From assembly GCA_012841145.1 (NCBI GenBank), contig DUVH01000033.1, forward strand, positions 1 to 39,146: a stretch of DNA of 39,146 nucleotides. Reading direction: 5' to 3'. Shown here piece by piece: positions 33,334-39,146 of the stretch. This DNA comes from Clostridiaceae bacterium (GTDB lineage Bacteria > Bacillota > Clostridia > Saccharofermentanales > DTU023). A program made the position numbers and the translations under genes. How positions within the stretch are numbered: position 1 is the stretch's first letter; each line of letters starts with the position of its first letter. A model generated the notes under the pieces. It had not been told where the DNA came from. It was given only the letters and a program-made list of their open reading frames with translations, and ran no database searches.

Positions 33334-34746
33334 CTATTCTCTCTCTATCTCTTTTGATTTGTTCCAAAGCCAATCCATCTCTTCAAGCGTCATTTCTTCC
33401 AGCTCAAGATTGTTTTCTCGCGCAAGTTCGTCCATCATCTCAAAACGTCGTATAAATTTCTCCGATGTCGCGTTTAGCGCGGCCTCGGGGTCAATCTTGA
33501 GGATACGGAGCACATTGACTACCGCGAAGAGAAGGTCGCCGGCCTCATCGAAAATGCGCTTTCGCAACAAGGCGTCATCGGAGTACTTCGCAGACTCACC
33601 ACCGCATGTCGCCTTGTTCACCTCGTCGAACAGTTCTCTCGTTTCCTCCGCTATTTTCTCGCGCGCGCCATCAATCGTCGGCCAATCGAAACCGATACGC
33701 GCGGCGCGCTTTTGCAATTTATACGAACGCATGAGCGCCGGCAGAGAGATCGGCACATCTTTTAATTCCTGAACGATACTGTCATGCCCCTTTTCCAGTC
33801 GCTTATTCTTTTCCCACGTGTCGAGCACGTCGCCGGGCGTCGTCGCGACATCATCACCGAAGAGGTGCGAATGGCGCGAGATCAGCTTGCGACAGATACC
33901 CGACACGACATCCTCAAAGGTGAATGCCCCAGCCTCGTCAGCGATCTGCGCGTGGAAGACGACCTGCATCATCACGTCGCCGAGCTCCTCACAGAGCTTG
34001 CCGGCATCCTTGAGACGAATCGCGTCGACGGCTTCGTACGCCTCCTCAATGAGATTTCCCTTAATGCTCTCATGAGTCTGAACGCGATCCCACGGGCAGC
34101 CCTCGTCACTGCGCAAAAACGCCATAATATCGAGGAGCTCCTCAACCGAATAGCGCTCTTTCAACGTAAAAGCGTCAGATGAGCAACCGTCAGCGGCGCT
34201 CTTTTCGTCATCACGGCAATCATTGGAGCGCTCACGATCATACTTCAGATAATGCTCAAAAGCGTTTAAAAAGATCGATCGATCATTGTCGAAAGTCAGG
34301 AGCGGAACGACGTCAGCAGCTCTCATCCAATGAACAGCATAGATTTCACCTTCCTGAGCCTGAATCTCACCGCCAAGCAAATTCCCGATAAAAAAGGTGA
34401 CTGTCTTTCTGATACCCGAACGAGGCGAGTATGTCGATTCGCCCCGAAAGTTCGATGTAATCTCGATCTCAATGCCAGTCTCTTCAGCAACTTCGCGGAT
34501 CGCCGTTTCGTGCTCGATCTCCCCTGCCTCCATATGGCCTTTCGGGAAGGACCAGTGTCCGGCTCCATGCTGGATCACCAAAACATGGAGAACACCCTCA
34601 ATCTCTTTAAATACGATCGCTCCGCACGAACGCTCAAAAGTATTCACCGTTCTTTCAACCAATGACGCGCAGTCATGCGCACACTTTTCGCGGCACTGAA
34701 TATCCAATTCGCGCCCGCTATCATCTCTTTTAGTACAGTCTTTCAT
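33334..34746 (-). CDS. mazG: Nudix hydrolase fused to MazG nucleotide pyrophosphohydrolase
   Basis: Two nucleotide-sanitising enzymes are joined. The N-terminal half is a Nudix domain of the Ap4A hydrolase kind (SCGAIVFKE, HWSFPKGHMEAGE) with a full Nudix box ending REVAEETGIEI. The C-terminal half is a two-lobed MazG: YSVEELLDIMAFLRSDEGCPWD, then the metal-binding EEAYE...EELGD, HLFGDD, and the second lobe EETRE...DEAGDLLFAVVN. In Bacillus the equivalent gene (yabN) fuses MazG to a methylase-like domain, so this partner differs. The start is uncertain: ATG 34746 is used here. ATG 34782 overlaps a TATTAT promoter-like box, and the ATG at 34845 lies inside the 45-bp repeat. A reading from 34845 would add 33 residues. 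Confidence 0.9.
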   Translation of the reverse strand: MKDCTKRDDSGRELDIQCREKCAHDCASLVERTVNTFERSCGAIVFKEIEGVLHVLVIQHGAGHWSFPKGHMEAGEIEHETAIREVAEETGIEIEITSNFRGESTYSPRSGIRKTVTFFIGNLLGGEIQAQEGEIYAVHWMRAADVVPLLTFDNDRSIFLNAFEHYLKYDRERSNDCRDDEKSAADGCSSDAFTLKERYSVEELLDIMAFLRSDEGCPWDRVQTHESIKGNLIEEAYEAVDAIRLKDAGKLCEELGDVMMQVVFHAQIADEAGAFTFEDVVSGICRKLISRHSHLFGDDVATTPGDVLDTWEKNKRLEKGHDSIVQELKDVPISLPALMRSYKLQKRAARIGFDWPTIDGAREKIAEETRELFDEVNKATCGGESAKYSDDALLRKRIFDEAGDLLFAVVNVLRILKIDPEAALNATSEKFIRRFEMMDELARENNLELEEMTLEEMDWLWNKSKEIERE

Positions 34747-34790
34747 CCGATCGCCTAAACTCCCATCACGTTCTGATGACATAATAGCAC

Positions 34791-34835
34791 CGAATTTTAT
34801 CCGGACCTTTTCAATCGCCGTTTTTCCCGATAAGA
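34791..34835. repeat. left copy of 45-bp direct repeat
   Basis: These 45 bases match 38792-38836 at 44 positions in the same orientation. The single difference is T34821 against C38822. Similarity continues more weakly for about 14 bases on the mazG side. The copy covers the mazG upstream region. Confidence 0.95.
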
Positions 34836-34954
34836 AAACCATCAAATCCCAAGGCTCTTAAACATCATGATGGTAAGGAGATAATCGAATACAACCCTAC
34901 TCCTAATTGCATTTCCTGTCTTCCCGCAATATCATTAGAGAAGGAGGAAGCACA

Positions 34955-35845
34955 ATGAAAATCCATTATATTCGAGAATTTTTACTACTGGCTTCCAATA
35001 AAAACTTTTCCAAAACTGCTGATCAACTCTACATGTCTCAGTCGACTCTCAGCCGCCATATTTCGTCCATGGAAAAAGAACTGGGTGTACAGCTTATCGA
35101 CCGTAGCAGCTATACCTTTAAACTAACTCCTGCAGGCTCCATCGCCGTAGAAGGATTTCAGAAAGTGCTGAATGAATATATTAGTGCGCTGAGCGAGCTT
35201 GGCACTTTGTCCCATAAGGCATCCGGTGAATTGCGCCTTGGCATTCTTTACTATGACATTCATCATTACGTCGCAGATATTCGCAATACTATTCGACAAC
35301 ATTATCCCGATGTAAAGCTCACTCTCATCTCTCATCAGCCAGAGCAGGCAGAGCAAGCTCTTTTTGATGGAGAGGTAGACGCAATCCTCATCTACGATGC
35401 TATGCCCACTTTCGGTGATGGTATCAGTACCTATCCTTTCCTGAAAACTCCGTATTATGTTCTTTGTAGCCCCGACCATCACTTCATCCATAAGGAAATT
35501 GTCCTAGTGTCCGACTTAGATGGCGAAGTGTTGCTGAATCCCCCAAGCCCATTCCGGATATCCGGAACTAAACATGTTGTCACATCTATGTTTTCTGAGA
35601 ATCATGTGTATCCCAAAGAAGTGATTTCCGTTACAAACTTTGATGAAGTGCCCGCACTGTTGGCGGAAAATCAGGCTGTTTTCATTTCAAATATGGTAAA
35701 TCCCGATATTTATTTGAATAGTGTTGCCTATCGCTTACTTGAACCGGATCGATACCAGGGACGAATCAGTGTTGTGTGGAAAACTGAGAACCCGAACCCC
35801 CTTATCAGGCTTCTCGTCAACGCCATAAAAATCACATATTCCTAG
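34955..35845 (+). CDS. LysR family transcriptional regulator
   Basis: This 296-residue regulator has an N-terminal winged helix-turn-helix (FLLLASNKNFSKTADQLYMSQSTLSRHISSME as a continuous segment at residues 9-41) and a C-terminal periplasmic-binding-like effector domain starting near ASGELRLGILYY. The ATG at 34955 has AAGGAGG nine bases upstream; an earlier in-frame ATG at 34907 has none. Base composition is clearly richer in A and T than the core genes to the left. A dyad with T-N11-A geometry lies just after the stop, so the gene probably controls the GcvT-like gene downstream. The effector is unknown; a methylated aromatic or one-carbon donor would fit the neighbour. Confidence 0.92.
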   Translation: MKIHYIREFLLLASNKNFSKTADQLYMSQSTLSRHISSMEKELGVQLIDRSSYTFKLTPAGSIAVEGFQKVLNEYISALSELGTLSHKASGELRLGILYYDIHHYVADIRNTIRQHYPDVKLTLISHQPEQAEQALFDGEVDAILIYDAMPTFGDGISTYPFLKTPYYVLCSPDHHFIHKEIVLVSDLDGEVLLNPPSPFRISGTKHVVTSMFSENHVYPKEVISVTNFDEVPALLAENQAVFISNMVNPDIYLNSVAYRLLEPDRYQGRISVVWKTENPNPLIRLLVNAIKITYS

Positions 35846-35846
35846 A

Positions 35847-35869
35847 AGTTATGTCGTTTCCGCATAACT
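35847..35869 (+). promoter_or_regulatory. candidate LysR operator
   Basis: AGTTATG (35847-35853) and CATAACT (35863-35869) form a perfect dyad around nine bases. The central ATG-N9-CAT gives the T-N11-A spacing of LysR-type boxes. It lies 39 bases upstream of the -35 candidate of the next gene. A T-run is absent, so it is not a convincing terminator. Confidence 0.5.
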
Positions 35870-35907
35870 GATCCCAGAAACAGCATCCCTATTCTTATCG
35901 CTGTTCT

Positions 35908-35936
35908 TTTACAGTAGAAGCAACAAACAATATCTA
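35908..35936 (+). promoter_or_regulatory. promoter for GcvT-like gene
   Basis: TTTACA (35908-35913) and TATCTA (35931-35936) are 17 bases apart. The -35 matches five of six positions; the -10 is weak, as expected for an activator-dependent promoter. Confidence 0.4.
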
Positions 35937-35961
35937 TGTCACAGAATAGGAGGGTAAGAAC

Positions 35962-37278
35962 ATGGAAATTAAGATGGATTCTTTAGCAGGAGTTCCCGTT
36001 TATCCAGATGTTAAATTGTACGGAAATGTACTTCTGGATATGAGAGTATGGGAGGGTGACGGGTGGAAAGAAGAAACTATGTCATGGAAAGAAGGTTGTT
36101 ATGTTCATTCTGGCCTGAGTGGACCTACGGAAATAACATTTAAAGGTCCAGACGCTCAGAGACTTTTATCCACTGTAAGCATCAACAACTGTTACAAATG
36201 GCCAATTGGAAAATCTAAACACTTGGTTATGTGCGATGAGAATGGACTTATAGCTGGCCACGGGTTAACTGTTCGTGATAGCGAAGATAGCTTTCGCTCT
36301 TTCGCATGTCCTCCTTGGGCTGTATATCAAAACAGCAAATTGAAATATAATGTAGATATTTTTTTCCGCAATATATTTATTGTGCAAGTTGCTGGCCCCA
36401 AATCCTTGCAAGTTATAGAAGAAGTAACAGGAGAAAATCTTCACGACCTTGAATTCTTAAATGTTCACAAAACAAAAATACAAGGAATTGATGCAGAAAT
36501 TGAGGTCTCCCGTATAGGTATGGCCGGCACTCTAGCTTATGAATTACGTGGAGCTTTTGAATTGGGTGCTGCTGTATATGATCTAGTTTATAATGCTGGC
36601 AAGCCTTTGGGGATAAAAAGGCTGGGATGGCGCTCGTATGTAGTTAACCATGTTGAAGGTGGATTCCCGCAATTCAATTGTACATTTACGGGTTCTTGCT
36701 ATTCAGATGCTGAGTATATGAATCAATTTGGGGCTGCTGTAATAGTCGATCTAAGTGGCAGTGTCGATCCCGCAAATTTAAGGGCACGTTACCGTACTCC
36801 GAGTGAAGTTGGGTGGGACTGGATGGCCAAATTCGATCATGATTTTATAGGTAGAAAGGCAGTTGAATCTGAAGTTAATAATCCTAAAAGAAAAATTGTA
36901 ACTTTGCGCTGGAACCCTGATGATGTTTTAGACACATTTGCTTCACTACTCAAACCTGGTGAAGCATATAAGACAATAGAATTACCCTGTGGTCAACTGC
37001 AACCTGCAGGAGGTCATGCGGATTACGTTACAAAAGATGGAAAACAAATTGGCATCTCATCTGGAACAACCTATAGTTACTATTATCGTGAGGTCATTTC
37101 ACATTGTACGATAGATATTGATCAAGCAGAAATCGGTAATGAAGTTTTGGTACACTGGGGTGATTATGGTAAGCGAATAAAAGAGATTCGCGCCGTAGTG
37201 GAACGTTATCCGTACCTTGACTTGCCTCGTAACGAAAATATCGATGTAAATAAGTTATCTTCTGAATTTAGTATCTGA
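35962..37278 (+). CDS. GcvT-fold tetrahydrofolate-dependent methyltransferase (O-demethylase-like)
   Basis: This 438-residue cytosolic protein has the GcvT folate-binding fold: GPDAQRLLSTVSIN near residues 62-75, DENGLIAGHGL near 92-102, VAGPKSLQVIEE, SRIGMAGTLAYELRG, and a C-terminal barrel with PKRKIVTLRW. No gcvH or gcvP is nearby and the sequence departs from the glycine-cleavage enzyme, resembling instead the LigM/DesA/DmdA-type demethylases that pass a methyl group to tetrahydrofolate. Substrate is unknown. AGGAGGG lies upstream of the ATG. The gene is AT-rich compared with the core genome and follows its likely LysR regulator. A strong terminator follows at 37315. A damaged paralog lies next to it. 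Confidence 0.85.
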   Translation: MEIKMDSLAGVPVYPDVKLYGNVLLDMRVWEGDGWKEETMSWKEGCYVHSGLSGPTEITFKGPDAQRLLSTVSINNCYKWPIGKSKHLVMCDENGLIAGHGLTVRDSEDSFRSFACPPWAVYQNSKLKYNVDIFFRNIFIVQVAGPKSLQVIEEVTGENLHDLEFLNVHKTKIQGIDAEIEVSRIGMAGTLAYELRGAFELGAAVYDLVYNAGKPLGIKRLGWRSYVVNHVEGGFPQFNCTFTGSCYSDAEYMNQFGAAVIVDLSGSVDPANLRARYRTPSEVGWDWMAKFDHDFIGRKAVESEVNNPKRKIVTLRWNPDDVLDTFASLLKPGEAYKTIELPCGQLQPAGGHADYVTKDGKQIGISSGTTYSYYYREVISHCTIDIDQAEIGNEVLVHWGDYGKRIKEIRAVVERYPYLDLPRNENIDVNKLSSEFSI

Positions 37279-37314
37279 GCCTAACATCGCAATATTTAAT
37301 AAATCAATAGTTGA

Positions 37315-37347
37315 GAAAACCCTTAACCAAAAGGGTTTTCTTCTTTT
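37315..37347 (+). terminator. terminator after the GcvT-like gene
   Basis: GAAAACCCTT (37315-37324) pairs perfectly with AAGGGTTTTC (37331-37340) around a six-base loop, followed by TTCTTTT. It separates the intact gene from its broken paralog. Confidence 0.85.
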
Positions 37348-37368
37348 GTCGGGTATAAAAAAAGAATA

Positions 37369-38537
37369 CATGGGGTAGGTACATGCAATCACTTGGTGCA
37401 ACTGGATGGAAATCACGCTCGCAAAAGGCCAGTGCCGCGGAGTTTAGAGCGAGGAGGTGGCCTTCGGCGACCGAGATTTCCAAACTGGATAAGGATGGTC
37501 TCATTGCTAACCATGCGCTCTTCATGAAGGATGCTGACGATGTCTATCGTACTACAGCGGGATGTCCCTACCCTGTGCTTCCTATGGCGACGAGCGGCAA
37601 ATACGACGTTAAGGTAAAGGAAAAGAATGTCTATGTTTTCCAATTTAGCGGCCCAAAATCCCTTACCATCATCGAGAAAGTAACACAGACCGATTTGCAT
37701 GACCTGAAATTTCTGGAGTTCCGCAAAGTGCGCATTCCCGGACTCGACACCGACATTGAAGTCAACCGTATCGGCATGAGCGGCACACTTGCCTATGAGC
37801 TCCGCGGCGAGCAAGAATGGGGACCCGATGTATATAACGCCTGTTTTGAGGCTGGAAAAGAATATGGTATTAAGCGGCTAGGTTGGCGCGACTATACTGT
37901 CAACCACACGTTTGGCGGTTTCCCCCAGATGACAGTTCATTGGGAGATATCCATTTACAACGATCCTGAGTTCCTGAAAGTCTCCCCCTTCAGGTTGATT
38001 TGTACTGGCAGCGTGGATCCCTCCGATTCTCGCGCCCGTTTCCGTACCCCTGTGGAAGTCGATTGGGAATGGATGGCTAAGTTTAACCATGAGTTTACCG
38101 GTCGCGAGGCTCTGGAAAAGGAGATGGCCAACCCTAAGCGCAAAATCGTCACATTGGAATTCAACAACGAAAACATCATTGATGTCTATGCCTCTCAGTT
38201 TACCAACGATCCCTACAAATATATGGATATGCCTTGTGCCGTGCAGGCGATGTGTGGTGGCCACCAAGACTACGTTACCGATCAGGATGGTAAAGTTATC
38301 GGATTCGCCAGTGTTCCCACCTATTCCAGCCATTACGAGGTGATGGCTGCCCATGCTTCTTTGGATATCCCTGAAATCGAAGAAGGTAGGGAAGTCATTG
38401 TCAAGTGGGGCGACTATGACGCAAAACAGAAGGACCTTCGCGCTACGATCCGTCCTTTCCCCTACATCCGCTACATCGGCGATGTACAGGATAACCGTGA
38501 TTACGACCTGAGCTCTGTCCCCAGCGGGCTCGACTAA
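37369..38537 (+). pseudogene. 5'-truncated, element-interrupted GcvT-like paralog
   Basis: From 37485 to the stop the reading frame is an uninterrupted paralog of the preceding gene (LDKDGLIANHALF, FSGPKSLTIIEK, NRIGMSGTLAYELRG, NPKRKIVTLEF). Homology to that gene also exists just upstream in another frame (37369-37404, reading HGVGTCNHLVQL against WPIGKSKHLVMC), where a 75-bp inverted-repeat element with a flanking duplication has been inserted. The first 79 or so codons are missing and replaced by the terminator region of the neighbour. The ATG at 37383 now gives a 384-residue frame whose first 34 residues are largely element sequence. Loss of the first folate-domain segment makes function unlikely. 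Its GC content is visibly higher than that of the intact copy, so the two probably have different histories. Confidence 0.8.
37400..37490. mobile_element. MITE-like inverted-repeat element with 8-bp target duplication
   Basis: The 8-base sequence AACTGGAT occurs at 37400-37407 and 37483-37490. Between them lie about 75 bases whose ends are inverted repeats: 37408-37431 and 37458-37481 are complementary at 20 of 24 positions, with perfect outer (GGAAATC/GATTTCC) and inner (AAGGCCA/TGGCCTT) blocks and a 26-base loop. It encodes no transposase. A T/A pair next to the ends makes the duplication seven or eight bases. Removing one duplication plus the element (83 bp) restores the paralog reading frame, which is strong support for an insertion. 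Confidence 0.8.
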
Positions 38538-38844
38538 AGACTAGGTAAAGAGTAGAGGGAGAATCTCATCACTTATCTGATTGTTCTTCATCAAGCAGGG
38601 CCATATTGAACGATAAATACTCAAGATCAGTTCAATACTGACATTGAATTGCAAGGGTTCTAACGCCATATAACCTTGGGGCCCTTGCCAGTTCGACATC
38701 CATATTTTTCACTGAGTTGTGTGTCTGCGAAATCTTGTGGGAAATCCGCAAGAGTCCGCATAGTTGTTTCTGCCTAGCAACATGAATGCATCGAATTTTA
38801 TCCGGACCTTTTCAATCGCCGCTTTTCCCGATAAGATGATATAT
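38538..38844. other. intergenic region upstream of lplA
   Basis: No gene is seen. It contains an 8-base perfect inverted repeat TATTGAAC/GTTCAATA (38604-38611, 38630-38637), a loose hairpin GCAAGGG/CCCTTGC near 38650-38691, and the right copy of the 45-bp repeat next to lplA. Confidence 0.5.
38792..38836. repeat. right copy of 45-bp direct repeat
   Basis: This copy matches 34791-34835 at 44 of 45 bases, exactly 4001 bp apart. It lies directly upstream of lplA and holds a TTTTCA-N17-TAAGAT promoter candidate (38809-38837) reading toward that gene. Confidence 0.95.
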
Positions 38845-39146
38845 ATGGAAAAGAAGACTGAAATCAATGCAATCAACAAGACAGGTGATGGACTCGCATC
38901 ACACATTAAAAGTGAAGAGACAAGAAAACCAAAGGCGTTGAAGCCGCTGCTCATTCTCACGACCGATCTTACCAATCCATGGAACAACTTAGCGCTTGAA
39001 GAATACCTCATGGGTCTCTGTGAAAGCGATCTTACGGAGGCGGGAGACCGCCCTTATGGCGCCGTTCTCTTTCTGTGGCAAAATCGACACACGGTCGTCA
39101 TCGGGCGCAATCAAAACGCATGGGCGGAATGCAAGACGGGATTGCT
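38845..39146 (+). CDS. lplA: lipoate-protein ligase, N-terminal part (runs off the window)
   Basis: The visible 100 residues contain LTNPWNNLALEEYL and LFLWQNRHTVVIGRNQNAWAEC, the lipoate/adenylate-binding signature of LplA-type ligases that attach lipoate to E2 and GcvH proteins. About 34 residues precede the conserved domain, longer than usual. The ATG at 38845 has no Shine-Dalgarno sequence and lies about one base from the transcription start predicted from the repeat's promoter, so it may be leaderless or the true start may be downstream, for example the TTG at 38940. The C terminus is outside the window. Confidence 0.88.
   Translation, partial: MEKKTEINAINKTGDGLASHIKSEETRKPKALKPLLILTTDLTNPWNNLALEEYLMGLCESDLTEAGDRPYGAVLFLWQNRHTVVIGRNQNAWAECKTGL

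Noticed and set aside
37383-37481. Novel N-terminal domain of the second GcvT-like protein
   Set aside because: These residues come mostly from the inverted-repeat insertion, and the ancestral frame is found in another phase just upstream.
37408-37481. Integron attC site
   Set aside because: The hairpin form is similar, but the attC core triplets are missing and the flanking duplication plus frame restoration fit transposition.

Overview
The window looks like a chromosomal segment of an anaerobic, low-to-mid GC member of the Bacillota (class Clostridia or close to it). This rests on a T-box leader, strong GGAGG-type ribosome binding sites, tRNA-dependent amidation genes (gatCAB), a BMP-type nucleoside ABC transporter, a molybdenum xanthine dehydrogenase split into three subunits, and a mazG / rqcP / divIC cluster like that of Bacillus but without the sporulation genes yabP and yabQ. 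No rRNA, tRNA, CRISPR array, phage gene or full insertion sequence was recognised.

Layout. 1-300 (minus): a T-box riboswitch with an apparent AUG (Met) specifier and its terminator, feeding a gene beyond the left edge. 399-4145 (minus): leuS and a tRNA-dihydrouridine synthase whose apparent 5' end contains a strong intrinsic terminator. 4216-7444 (minus): a tightly packed aminotransferase-serA-DUF1015 operon for serine metabolism. 7811-13107 (minus): a patatin-like lipase, sbcD and sbcC, then an RDD membrane protein. 14238-19235 (plus): aspS, gatA and gatB, where aspS is fused in frame to gatC. 19439-20539 (minus): an M42 peptidase. 21243-22298 (plus): a secreted SleB-like cell wall hydrolase behind a long structured leader. 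22436-27225 (minus): a complete BMP-type ABC transporter. 27753-31520 (plus): xdhABC, divergent from the transporter, suggesting linked purine uptake and oxidation. 31653-34746 (minus): nfo, divIC, rqcP and a Nudix-MazG fusion. 34791-38836: a 4-kb AT-richer block (lysR, a GcvT-like methyltransferase gene and a broken second copy) flanked by a 45-bp direct repeat. 38845-39146 (plus): the start of lplA.

Four observations stand out. (1) An AspRS-GatC fusion physically links the synthetase to the amidotransferase that converts Asp-tRNA(Asn) to Asn-tRNA(Asn). (2) A roughly 75-bp element with 24-bp imperfect terminal inverted repeats and an 8-bp flanking duplication (a MITE-like insertion) interrupts the second GcvT-like gene; removing 83 bp restores the ancestral reading frame. 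(3) A 44/45-bp direct repeat brackets the whole lysR-GcvT block between mazG and lplA. (4) A Nudix-MazG fusion sits where Bacillus has a methylase-MazG fusion.

Coordinates of gene starts were adjusted where a ribosome binding site decided the choice. Functional calls come from motif recognition by eye; no database search was run.
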